Shown here one piece after another: positions 1 through 7,518 of a stretch of DNA of 64,000 nucleotides. The notes below the pieces were generated by a model, which was given only the letters and a program-made list of their open reading frames with translations, made no database searches and was not told the origin of the DNA. The stretch's first letter is position 1. Every line of letters starts with the position of its first letter. Position numbers and translations under genes: made by a program. Location of the stretch: the NCBI GenBank assembly GCA_963706605.1, contig OY970165.1, positions 1,178,001 through 1,242,000 on the forward strand. Direction: 5' to 3'. This stretch comes from VRUE01 sp963706605. GTDB taxonomy: Bacteria; Actinomycetota; Thermoleophilia; Solirubrobacterales; 70-9.

Positions 1-1043
1 GCAGCGAGGACCGGGCGCCAAGGAATGGTCGAAAATATGGGATTGCCGAAGGGCGAGCCTGCCGTCGGCGCTTCATCGGCCGCGCTGTCTCTCGCTCGAT
101 GTCTCCGAAGTCGACGCCATAGCGAGGGGACGGCCCGGCCGATCAGGATCCCGCCCCAGAGTGGAGCCACGAGCAGCGAACCGACCGGGTGGGCGAGGAA
201 GGAAGCGGCCAAGACCAAGCCGGCCATCGCCCCCCATCTCTTGGATCGCCGTTCCAGAGCCTCGTCGAACAGCCAGGCGGACCAGATCACCAAAATGAAC
301 GCGAAAGCCTCCGGCTTGTAGACGAGCAGGCGCGTCTCCACTCTGCTCACGTTCAAAGTCAGCACGGTCGAGAGCCAGGCCCACCAAGGGGGCAGCCAGC
401 GTCGCCAGAGAGCGAGGACGGCAAAGAACGCAGCCAGCACCATTGCGATCCGGTATCGCTCCTCGAGGGTGAAGCCAGCCCCGCCGGCCAGCGAGGCGCT
501 CGCGGCGGCGTGCATTACGGAGAACGCATACTCGTAGGGAAACTCGCGCTGCCGCCCCCACTCCGGGAGGGTCGCCGGCAGGCCGTCGGCTTCGACCACC
601 CTGCCGACGATGCCCCAGTGGTAGTAGACGATGGTGCCATTGGGGTGGCCACTGCGAGTGTTCTCGACCCCCTCCGGGACCAGCACCGTGAACCAGGTTA
701 CGGCCAGCGCGAGCCCGACCAGGATCAAGGGCACGGTGGCCGGCCGGCCAACGCGCAGACGTCGACTCCGCAGGCGGACGACGAAAGCGCAAAGCGTGTC
801 CCGCGCGCGCCAAGCCGCCGCGGCGCCGAGAACCGCGATTCCGAGCGTCACGTTCCACGCTCCGAGCGAATGCGTCGCGACTCCCGGCGCCGCCGCGAGC
901 AGAGTGGCAGGAACGGAGAGAGCGAGCGAGATGAAAAGCCGGTCCCAGCCGCCCAGGGGAGAGGGCAGAACTATCCAGCCGGCAAGAAAGCCGGCAAGAA
1001 AGTAGGTGACGGTCAGCGACAGCAAGTCCCTACCGATGCTCAT
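1..1043 (-). CDS. Polytopic membrane protein, possible GT-C glycosyltransferase (partial)
   Basis: The reading frame is open from the ATG at 1043 to the left window edge, so the C-terminus is missing; about 347 residues are visible. It begins with a hydrophobic segment (LLSLTVTYFLAGFLAGWIVL) and has several more predicted membrane spans. A long hydrophilic loop around residues 110-160 contains WGRQREFPYEYAF, after a predicted span, which resembles the large outer loop of GT-C fold (Dol-P-mannose-type) transferases. That assignment is only by general architecture; no catalytic motif is certain. The frame extends upstream to a GTG at 1118, which would leave 28 bp to the divergent sqdB, so the start is uncertain. 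It could process a sugar lipid together with the neighbouring sulfoquinovose pathway, but this is inference. Confidence 0.6.
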   Translation of the reverse strand, partial: MSIGRDLLSLTVTYFLAGFLAGWIVLPSPLGGWDRLFISLALSVPATLLAAAPGVATHSLGAWNVTLGIAVLGAAAAWRARDTLCAFVVRLRSRRLRVGRPATVPLILVGLALAVTWFTVLVPEGVENTRSGHPNGTIVYYHWGIVGRVVEADGLPATLPEWGRQREFPYEYAFSVMHAAASASLAGGAGFTLEERYRIAMVLAAFFAVLALWRRWLPPWWAWLSTVLTLNVSRVETRLLVYKPEAFAFILVIWSAWLFDEALERRSKRWGAMAGLVLAASFLAHPVGSLLVAPLWGGILIGRAVPSLWRRLRRHRARDSAADEAPTAGSPFGNPIFSTIPWRPVLA

Positions 1044-1146
1044 GCGCGGGCAGATTGCCACGTTCCTGAGGGGAGTGACGGCGGCCGCCAAATACTCGTC
1101 CGCCCCGGGGCGATCCACCCTTCAGACCGTTTACGCTGCTGCGTCT

Positions 1147-2352
1147 ATGCGGATCCTCATTCTCGGGGGCGACGGCTACCTGGGCTGGCCGACTGCCCTG
1201 AGGTTTTCGGCCCGCGGACACGAGGTCGCGGTCGTCGACAACTTCTCACGCCGGCGCTGGGTCGGCGAGGGCGGCAGCGACTCGCTGACGCCGATCCGCG
1301 ACCTCGAGCAGCGGATCGAGGCCTGGCGGGAGAGCTCCGGCGAGCAGATCCGCAGCTACCCCGGCTCGGTCGAGGACGGCGACTTCCTCGACGGCGTCGT
1401 CGCCGAGACCCGCCCCGAGGTGGTCATCCACTACGGCGAGCAGCCCTCCGCGCCCTACTCGATGATCTCGCGCGAGCACGCCGTCGAGACCCAGCACACC
1501 AACGTGATCGGCAACCTCAACCTGCTCTTCTCGCTGCGCGACCACGTTCCCGAGTGCCACCTGGTCAAGCTCGGGACGATGGGCGAGTACGGCCAGCCCA
1601 ACATCGACATCGAGGAGGGCTACATCGAGATCGAGCACAAGGGGCGCAAGGACACCCTGCCCTTCCCGAAGCTGCCCGGCTCGCTCTATCACTGCTCCAA
1701 GGTCCACGACTCGACCAACATCCACTTCGCCTGCCGCACCTGGGGCCTGCGCGCGACCGACCTCAACCAGGGCGTCGTCTACGGGATCGAGACCGACGAG
1801 ACGGCCGGTGAGGAGCGCCTGATCACCCGCTTTGACTACGACGAGATCTTCGGCACGGTGCTCAACCGCTTCTGCGTGCAGGCGGTGATCGGCCACCCTC
1901 TGACCGTGTACGGCACGGGCGGGCAGACCCGCGGTTTCCTCAACATCCGCGACACCCTGCGCTGCGTCGAGCTGGCCGCGACCAACCCCGCCGAGGCGGG
2001 CGAGTTCCGTGTCTTCAACCAGTTCACCGAGCAGTTCTCGGTGCTGGAGCTGGCCGAGCTGGTGAAGGCGGCCGCCGAGCACCTCGGTTACTCGGTCGAG
2101 ATCCAGCACTGCGACAACCCCCGGGTCGAGAAGGAAGAGCACTACTACAACGCGATCCACACCAAGCTCCTCGACCTCGGCCTGGAGCCGACCCTGCTCG
2201 GCGAGGAGCTGGTCGAGTCGATCATCCACGCGATCGAGCGCTACAAGGGCAACGTGATCGAGACCTCGATTGACCCGCGCACGCGGTGGCGGTCACCGAG
2301 GCTGGAGTCCGAGCGGCCGCAGGCTGTGGTTGAGGTTCCCGCCGCCTCATGA
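1147..2352 (+). CDS. sqdB: UDP-sulfoquinovose synthase
   Basis: A 401-residue extended short-chain dehydrogenase of the SQD1/SqdB family, which uses NAD to convert UDP-glucose plus sulfite into UDP-sulfoquinovose, the head-group donor for sulfolipid (SQDG). Visible motifs are the N-terminal Rossmann glycine motif GGDGYLGW, the family signature YGEQPSAPYSMI, KLGTMGEYGQPNIDIEEG, the catalytic Tyr-x3-Lys in YHCSKVHDS, and DLNQGVVYG. Length matches the family (about 400). The ATG at 1147 begins right at the Rossmann strand (MRILILGG); longer in-frame extensions upstream are not supported. The sulfolipid synthase partner is not in this window. The gene is divergent from the membrane protein ending at the left edge. 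Confidence 0.93.
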   Translation: MRILILGGDGYLGWPTALRFSARGHEVAVVDNFSRRRWVGEGGSDSLTPIRDLEQRIEAWRESSGEQIRSYPGSVEDGDFLDGVVAETRPEVVIHYGEQPSAPYSMISREHAVETQHTNVIGNLNLLFSLRDHVPECHLVKLGTMGEYGQPNIDIEEGYIEIEHKGRKDTLPFPKLPGSLYHCSKVHDSTNIHFACRTWGLRATDLNQGVVYGIETDETAGEERLITRFDYDEIFGTVLNRFCVQAVIGHPLTVYGTGGQTRGFLNIRDTLRCVELAATNPAEAGEFRVFNQFTEQFSVLELAELVKAAAEHLGYSVEIQHCDNPRVEKEEHYYNAIHTKLLDLGLEPTLLGEELVESIIHAIERYKGNVIETSIDPRTRWRSPRLESERPQAVVEVPAAS

Positions 2353-2915
2353 CACTCGAGGTGAAGGATCGAAGCTGACGTACCAACGGCGGGGCTTCCC
2401 CGAAGGGCCAAGCGGGTCCTGAGCTTTGGCACGGTCGAGGGGCGGATAGTCATCGATCTGCTGCCACAACTGGTCGCCTACCCGGATCGGCGCTCGGATT
2501 TCCTCCCCGCCCCTGAGCGAATGGACCTCTATCTGATTGCCGTCGGCGATCTCGGCGATCTGGTCGTGCGAGGCGACCTTCGGCGGGCGGCGTTAAAGGA
2601 GCTTTCATCGCAAGCGAACTGGAGTAGCTGGGCGCTTCGGCGTACCGCGTTCAGAGCGCGCTTGTCGCGATACGTGTACCACGACAGACTGACCAGGAAG
2701 GGACGGCCTGAGGCTGAAGCCGCGGCCGAGCGGATGCAGCTACTGCTAGAGAGTCGGACTCGACAGCCGCTGGAGTCGCGTCGGCCGTCATAGCCGGCGG
2801 TGCGGAAGTGCTGGCCTCCGGCGCCGTGGCGGTCGCAGACCGCGTACTTGCCGTTTGGGCTGGTGCGGTAGATGCCGCACTCCACACGGACGCGAAAAGC
2901 ATTCGCAGCCATCAA
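2347..2915 (-). pseudogene. Degenerate gene with integrase-like N-terminus
   Basis: This gap between sqdB and the SHMT gene holds no intact gene. From an ATG at 2915 the minus strand reads VECGIYRTSPNGKYAVCDRHG and HFRTAGYD, the style of the N-terminal arm-binding domain of tyrosine recombinases. The frame then loses family character. A different minus frame, open from about 2590 to a TGA at 2347, reads like real protein (VASHDQIAEIADGNQIEVHS, then GKPRRWYVSFDPSP) but has no start, because an in-frame TAA precedes it. The simplest reading is a frameshifted, decayed mobile-element gene overlapping the last bases of sqdB. A plus-strand ORF here (2521-2793) has no recognisable features. Confidence 0.3.
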
Positions 2916-2938
2916 GGGTGCCGAGTAAGGTGAGCGCC

Positions 2939-4375
2939 ATGGTGCCCGAGACCATCCGCGATGCTTCCACGGCCAGCCAGGCCTTCAAGTCCGCACTTGA
3001 GGTGGTCGGCGGTGTGGCGCCGGAGGTGGCCGCCGCGATCCGCAGCGAACTCGAGGACCAGCGGCACGCGCTGAAGCTGATCGCGAGCGAGAACTACAGC
3101 TCGCCGGCCGTCCAGCTGGCGATGGGCCAGTGGATGACCGACAAGTACGCCGAGGGCGCCACGGGCAAGCGCTGGTACGCGGGCTGTGAGAACGTCGACA
3201 CGGTCGAGGGCGCCGCCGCGTCGCTGGCTCAGGAGCTGTTCGGGGCCGACCATGCGTACGTGCAGCCGCACAGCGGCGCTGACGCCAACCTCGTCGCCTT
3301 CTCGGCGATCCTCGCCGAGCGCGTCGAGAAGCCGTACCTCGAAGAGCAGGGCGTGCGGGACTCGCGGCTCCTTTCCGAGGAGCAGTGGGAGGAGCTGCGC
3401 CAACGCCTCGTCAACCAGCGCATGCTCGCGATGGAGCTAACTTCCGGCGGCCACCTGACGCATGGCATGCGGGCGAACCTGTCCGCCAAACTCTTCGAGA
3501 TCGTTCCCTACGGTGTGGATCCGGAGTCGGGCCTGATCGACTACGACCGAGTGCGCGAGCTGGCGCTGGAGACCCGCCCGCTGCTGGTTCTCGCGGGCCA
3601 CAGTTCCTACCCGCGCAAGATCGACTTCCGCCGCTTCCGCGAGATCGCGGATGAGGTCGGCGCTGTGTTCATGGTCGACATGGCCCACTTCGCGGGCCTT
3701 GTCGCCGGCGGCGTCTTCGAGGGCGAGTTCGACCCCGTTCCGTACGCGCACATTGTGACCTCGACGACGCACAAGACGCTGCGCGGCCCACGCGGTGGTC
3801 TCGTGCTGTGCACGAGCGAGTTCGCGGACGCCGTCGACCGCGGCTGCCCGATGATCCTCGGAGGCCCGCTGCCCCACGTCATGGCGGCGAAGGCCGTCGC
3901 GTTCCACGAAGCGCTTGCACCGGAGTTCCGCGACTACGCGGCGGCGATCGCCGCAAATGCGCGGGCGCTGGCCGAGGCGCTCGTGGCCGGCAGTGAGGTG
4001 CTGCAGACCGGCGGCACCGAAAACCATCTGCTGCTCGTGGATGTGCGCCAGCATGGTCTCAACGGTCGACAGGCAGAGGCGGCCCTGCGCGAGTGCAACA
4101 TCGTGCTCAATCGCAACGTGCTGCCGTACGACCCGAACGGCCCGTGGTTCACCAGCGGCGTCCGGCTCGGGACCGCGGCTCTGACCACCCGCGGCTTTGG
4201 CGAAGGGGAGATGGGCCGAATCGCCGAGTTGATCTCCACCGTCCTCGGGGCGGCAGGGCCGATCGAGGACGCCCGCGAGAAGCCGGAGCTCCCGCAGGTG
4301 TTGGTCGACGAAGTACGTACCACCGTCGAGGAGCTGACGGAGGCGTATCCGCTGTATCCCGGCCTCGTCGTCTGA
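2939..4375 (+). CDS. glyA: Serine hydroxymethyltransferase, long form
   Basis: A fold-type I PLP enzyme expected to interconvert serine and glycine with tetrahydrofolate. Family motifs include LIASENYSSPAV, the PLP-lysine site TSTTHKTLRGPRGG, QPHSGADANLVAF and VDMAHFAGLVAGG. At 478 residues it is longer than the usual ~415-430. The extra length is an insertion of about 50 residues after the ILAERVEKP helix (containing LLSEEQWEELRQRLVNQ) and a slightly extended C-terminus. Similar long forms exist in some bacteria such as chlamydiae. The ATG at 2939 is chosen because AAGGTGAG lies just upstream and the protein then starts normally; the frame continues upstream without support. It is the last chromosomal gene before the left end of the integrative element. 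Confidence 0.88.
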   Translation: MVPETIRDASTASQAFKSALEVVGGVAPEVAAAIRSELEDQRHALKLIASENYSSPAVQLAMGQWMTDKYAEGATGKRWYAGCENVDTVEGAAASLAQELFGADHAYVQPHSGADANLVAFSAILAERVEKPYLEEQGVRDSRLLSEEQWEELRQRLVNQRMLAMELTSGGHLTHGMRANLSAKLFEIVPYGVDPESGLIDYDRVRELALETRPLLVLAGHSSYPRKIDFRRFREIADEVGAVFMVDMAHFAGLVAGGVFEGEFDPVPYAHIVTSTTHKTLRGPRGGLVLCTSEFADAVDRGCPMILGGPLPHVMAAKAVAFHEALAPEFRDYAAAIAANARALAEALVAGSEVLQTGGTENHLLLVDVRQHGLNGRQAEAALRECNIVLNRNVLPYDPNGPWFTSGVRLGTAALTTRGFGEGEMGRIAELISTVLGAAGPIEDAREKPELPQVLVDEVRTTVEELTEAYPLYPGLVV

Positions 4376-4499
4376 CCCGCGGTGCGGAACGAGATGGGGG
4401 CACAACCGGCCAGAAAAGTCCTGGAAGGAATGCTCGCGCGAGGCGCTGGCCGGTTCGGCTCGCAGGTCACGGCCTCCCGCTGTGCAGGAGCTTCTGGCG

Positions 4500-4542
4500 A
4501 TGGAGCTAGGCGGATTCGAACCGCCGACCTCCTGGGTGCGAT
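4500..4542 (-). repeat. attL: 43-bp duplicate of tRNA-Ala 3' end
   Basis: Identical over 43 bp to 19068-19110. It covers the discriminator base, acceptor 3' strand, T arm, variable loop and 3' side of the anticodon stem, then diverges inside the anticodon loop. It cannot encode a tRNA by itself. The stretch 4376-4499 to its left is chromosomal spacer after glyA with nothing recognisable. Confidence 0.88.
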
Positions 4543-4578
4543 GACTCGGCTCTGGCCAGCACTTCGGCGTTAGAAAGT

Positions 4579-4672
4579 GCGGATTAGCAGGGGATTCGCG
4601 CGAGCGGCTGAGAGTTGCCAACGTCGCGGATATGCGGCGATTAGCGGGGATTGTCGGCGATTCGGGCACTCC
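4579..4672 (+). repeat. 10-bp tandem repeats near left end of element
   Basis: Three consecutive 10-mers at 4634-4663 (gcggcgatta, gcggggattg, tcggcgattc) fit a consensus GCGGSGATTA, with a related looser pair at 4579-4600. The same decamers recur at 10276-10305 and, inverted, at 18931-18970. One-turn helical spacing suggests side-by-side binding of a protein, possibly arm-type sites for the integrase. They are followed by a small inverted repeat (ggcactc/gagtgcc, 4665-4689). Confidence 0.6.
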
Positions 4673-4719
4673 TGGCGCCGAGTGCCTCGGGATCTCCTGC
4701 TCTGAGTGTCGCAGAAAGA

Positions 4720-4737
4720 TATAGCTATACTTTAGTT
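4720..4737 (+). promoter_or_regulatory. Promoter/operator of the abiE pair
   Basis: Directly before the AbiEi start is an A+T-rich stretch with a 10-bp palindrome TATAGCTATA (4720-4729) overlapping a -10-like TATACT (4726-4731). AbiEi-type antitoxins are known to repress their own operon by binding repeats in the promoter, so this is a plausible operator. The link is inferred from position. Confidence 0.4.
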
Positions 4738-5349
4738 ATGTCTGACAACCAGGCTCCAGATGCCGTCGCCCTGAACCAGGTTTCCTACGGGCAGGACGGC
4801 TACTTCACCTCCCGGCAGGCGCGCGAAGCCGGCTTCAGCCCACAGCTGCTCGCTCATCATGTTCGCTCCGGGCGCTACGAGCACGTTCGACGAGGCCTGT
4901 ACCGGCTGCGTGGCTATCCGGGCTCGAGTCACGAGGAGGTGCGAGCGAAGTGGCTCGCGGTCGGCACCGAGCGAGCGGTCGTCTCCCACGAGAGCGCACT
5001 CGACCTTCACGATCTATCGGATGTCATCCCGAACGCCGTCCACCTGCTGGTCGATCGCGACGATCGTGGGATCAGGCGGCTTCAGGGAGTAACCCTGCAC
5101 ACGACGACGAAGGCCCTTGAGCCGTCCGAAGTCGTGTCCCGCGAAGGCATCCGCGTCACCGACCCGGTGCGCTCGATCCTCGACGCGGCCGGCGCCGGAA
5201 CGGCCCCTGAGCAGATTGAGATGGCCGTTCGCCAGGTGCTAGGCGAAGGCATCGCAACCCGCCGATCGCTACTCGCCCGAGCCGATCAACGTGGTGGTCG
5301 TGTCGCCGAGCTCGTCCGCGGCGCGGTCGATCAAGATGGACAGTCGTGA
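4738..5349 (+). CDS. abiEi: AbiEi-type antitoxin / transcriptional regulator
   Basis: A 203-residue protein with the N-terminal winged-helix arrangement of AbiEi antitoxins: GYFTSRQAREAGFSPQLLAH, then RSGRYEHVRRGLYRL. The C-terminal part (ERAVVSHESALDLHDLSD, TDPVRSILDAA) is typical of the AbiEi antitoxin domain. In type IV toxin-antitoxin pairs AbiEi represses the operon and counters AbiEii without direct binding of the toxin. The ATG at 4738 is used because the promoter-like palindrome ends immediately before it. It overlaps the toxin gene by 4 nt (GTGA), so the pair is translationally coupled. It is the first gene inside the left end of the element, where it could act as a maintenance or antiphage module. 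Confidence 0.85.
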   Translation: MSDNQAPDAVALNQVSYGQDGYFTSRQAREAGFSPQLLAHHVRSGRYEHVRRGLYRLRGYPGSSHEEVRAKWLAVGTERAVVSHESALDLHDLSDVIPNAVHLLVDRDDRGIRRLQGVTLHTTTKALEPSEVVSREGIRVTDPVRSILDAAGAGTAPEQIEMAVRQVLGEGIATRRSLLARADQRGGRVAELVRGAVDQDGQS

Positions 5350-6239
5350 AATACGAAACGCCAGAGGCATTCCGCACTGCACTCGAGCAGCGCCTGAAGA
5401 ATGAGGCCAAGGCAAGCGGCACGGCGCTGTTGCGCCTGCGCAAGCGCGTGGCCTTCGAGCGGTTTCTCGCCAGACTCGCGGCGTCGGAGTCGGGCGGCTG
5501 GGTGCTCAAGGGCGCGTTCGCACTGGAGCTACGGCTCGGCCTTCGCACCCGAACGACGAAAGACATTGACCTCGGTCGGGCCGACGACGAGGAAGCCGCG
5601 ACTGAGCACCTGAACACAGCCACCGGCGTCGATCTCGGCGATTTCTTCTCCTTCGACGTTCGCCGTACCCCGGCGCTTGACGCTGCCGCCGGCTTCCGCG
5701 CCGTTCGCTACACCGTTCGTGCCGACCTCGCAGGCCGCCGCTTCGAGCAATTCCCCGTCGACGTTGCCTTCAGCGAATCGTCGCCGATCCAAGCGGAGCC
5801 GTTTCTTACGGCGAACGCGCTGGAGTTCGCAGACGTGGCAACGCCGCAGTTGCCGGTCGTTCCGCTTGAGCAGCACGTTGCCGAGAAGCTTCACGCCTAC
5901 ACCGGCTCATATGGGCAGGCCGAGCGGGAAAGTACCCGAGTCAAGGATCTCGTCGACCTCGTGCTGATCGGCGAGCTGGCTGAACTGGACGCCAAGCGCC
6001 TCAGCCACGCGCTTGCAGTTACCTTCGAGCAGCGCGCCCGCCAGCCGCTCCCGAAGGCCATCCCGCCCCCGCCGCCCTCGTGGGCAAGACCGTACGCGGA
6101 GTTGGCTCGCGAAGTCGGGATCGTGATCGATATCCAAGCCGGACAGGCAGCCGCCGCCCGGCTACTCGACCCTGTGCTTCGATGGGAAACCGACGGCTAT
6201 TGGGATCCCGCAGCGCGGCATTGGCGCTCGCGTGAGTAG
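5346..6239 (+). CDS. abiEii: AbiEii/AbiGii-family nucleotidyltransferase toxin
   Basis: A 297-residue DNA-polymerase-beta-fold nucleotidyltransferase of the AbiEii family, the toxin partner of the gene before it. The catalytic region reads WVLKGAFALELRLG followed by TTKDIDLG, giving the G-x-A and D-x-D pattern that binds nucleotide and metals. A second family motif is EKLHAYTG and the helix RVKDLVDLVLI. Related toxins transfer nucleotides to tRNA or other acceptors and stop growth during phage attack; the acceptor here is unknown. It starts with GTG inside the antitoxin stop region. Length is normal for the shorter AbiEii proteins and the motifs look intact. Confidence 0.85.
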   Translation: MKYETPEAFRTALEQRLKNEAKASGTALLRLRKRVAFERFLARLAASESGGWVLKGAFALELRLGLRTRTTKDIDLGRADDEEAATEHLNTATGVDLGDFFSFDVRRTPALDAAAGFRAVRYTVRADLAGRRFEQFPVDVAFSESSPIQAEPFLTANALEFADVATPQLPVVPLEQHVAEKLHAYTGSYGQAERESTRVKDLVDLVLIGELAELDAKRLSHALAVTFEQRARQPLPKAIPPPPPSWARPYAELAREVGIVIDIQAGQAAAARLLDPVLRWETDGYWDPAARHWRSRE

Positions 6240-6383
6240 CGGCGTAGCCGTCGGCCCGTTCCGTTACAGATTTTACAACGTACCTGTATAAGCTGCCGCT
6301 GCGTCTGCAGCAAAGTTGCTTGGGCGGAGCGAAGTTGGGCTCGGGCAGACTCACCATCGAACACTGGCATCGGGGGGGCAGGG

Positions 6384-6737
6384 ATGAAACTGATAATCAA
6401 TCGCAGCCAACAGGCCGTCAAGGGTATGCTCGGCGGGCATAAGGGGATGTCTTTCACGCTCAGCTACCGCCTTGAACTTACGCCGGATGAGCAGAATCTA
6501 GTCAGCGAGTACATGCTCATGGAGTATCCGCTGACTTGGACGACGATCCGTGGGGATCGCTTGCCCGACGACACGGTCGGCGGCATGGTGAGCGGCCGAA
6601 GTCAGACTCTGGGCGACGTAAAGACGTTGCTTCAGAATGAGGAGATCATCAAGTCTGCGTGTGACGAACTGACGACGCTCTTTGACGTGGTACGCACGTT
6701 CGGTGGCGATGAAGTGATCGAGTATCCGCGCCAGTGA
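6384..6737 (+). CDS. Hypothetical protein, 117 aa
   Basis: A 117-residue soluble protein that I do not recognise. It starts MKLIINRSQQAVKGMLGG with a G-rich ribosome site (ggggcaggg) just ahead of the ATG. The N-terminal half looks like a small beta-rich domain (GMSFTLSYRLELTPDEQ), the C-terminal half is helical (LGDVKTLLQNEEIIKSACDE). No signal peptide or membrane segment. It stands alone between the AbiE pair and a minus-strand membrane gene, within the integrative element. A wide range of roles is possible; nothing in the sequence narrows it. Confidence 0.6.
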   Translation: MKLIINRSQQAVKGMLGGHKGMSFTLSYRLELTPDEQNLVSEYMLMEYPLTWTTIRGDRLPDDTVGGMVSGRSQTLGDVKTLLQNEEIIKSACDELTTLFDVVRTFGGDEVIEYPRQ

Positions 6738-6829
6738 CCCGGCCGAATACGTCGAGTTCGGTATTGGCCGCGCACCAAGCAATCGCGCCATCTGAAAGCC
6801 ACCTCCAATCAGAGCCGATCTGCCGTTTG

Positions 6830-7477
6830 CTAGCGCCTCTCCCTGTCCATCGCAGCGGGCAACCGCCACAGTGCAACCAGCCAGAGCACTTGCCAGAGAC
6901 ATCCGACTGCCACGAAGATGCGTTGTCGAATCCCTGGCAGTGGATCTCCGATGACGAGCAAGGTTGCGTTGCTACCGATACCGATAGTTACCAGAAGTAC
7001 GGTCCAGGCTCGGAAATTACCTTTGGACAATGCAGCGCCGGCCAGCGCTGCAGCAAGGATGCCTACGGTCGCGAGGGCAGAGGCGCCGTCGTGGACGTGG
7101 CCGGTAGCGGTCACGTGGGTAATTACCCCCGGCTCGGTCCTTCCTCGGTCGGTCGCGAAGCACGCCACAAGGGCGAGGCCGATCGCCGCGCCTGCAAATG
7201 CCGCCCTCTGCAAGGCCTGAAGCCGACGGAAAAGCCGCCCCGGACCTCGTGGGAGGGAGGGCGCGGGTCCAGCAAGAACAGCCCAAGAGAGCGCCCAAGC
7301 GATAAAGGCGATTGTCATCAGGCCCCCCGCGCGCGTGTGGGCGTACTCGGATATCTCCTGCCGGACGGGGTCGAAGCTTGTGCTGGGTACGAGCCCCTGG
7401 GTTACGACGATCGCCGCGAAAACAGCAAGACCTCCGCCAGAAATCCCTATCCAACCTCGTCGGTTCAACTCGGTCAA
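6830..7477 (-). CDS. DUF998-type membrane protein
   Basis: A 215-residue protein with about six hydrophobic spans and the DUF998 pattern: an N-terminal span ending in DPVRQEISEYAHTRAGGLM, then pairs of helices with GHVHDGASALATVGIL before the fifth. Family function is unknown. The likely start is TTG at 7477; no ATG fits at the N-terminus and the first span begins soon after. It is divergent from the next membrane gene with about 40 bp between them, so the two may share a control region. It lies inside the integrative element; whether it is cargo with a role in defence cannot be told. Confidence 0.72.
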   Translation of the reverse strand: MTELNRRGWIGISGGGLAVFAAIVVTQGLVPSTSFDPVRQEISEYAHTRAGGLMTIAFIAWALSWAVLAGPAPSLPRGPGRLFRRLQALQRAAFAGAAIGLALVACFATDRGRTEPGVITHVTATGHVHDGASALATVGILAAALAGAALSKGNFRAWTVLLVTIGIGSNATLLVIGDPLPGIRQRIFVAVGCLWQVLWLVALWRLPAAMDRERR

Positions 7478-7518
7478 GCTAGCGTCGCGAGTTCGTCGGT
7501 CGCGCTGCCCTTCCTCTC

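Noticed and set aside
25..1005. Long plus-strand ORFs at the left edge
   Set aside because: They are Arg/Ser/Pro-rich shadows of the minus-strand membrane protein, whose frame reads as clean hydrophobic segments.
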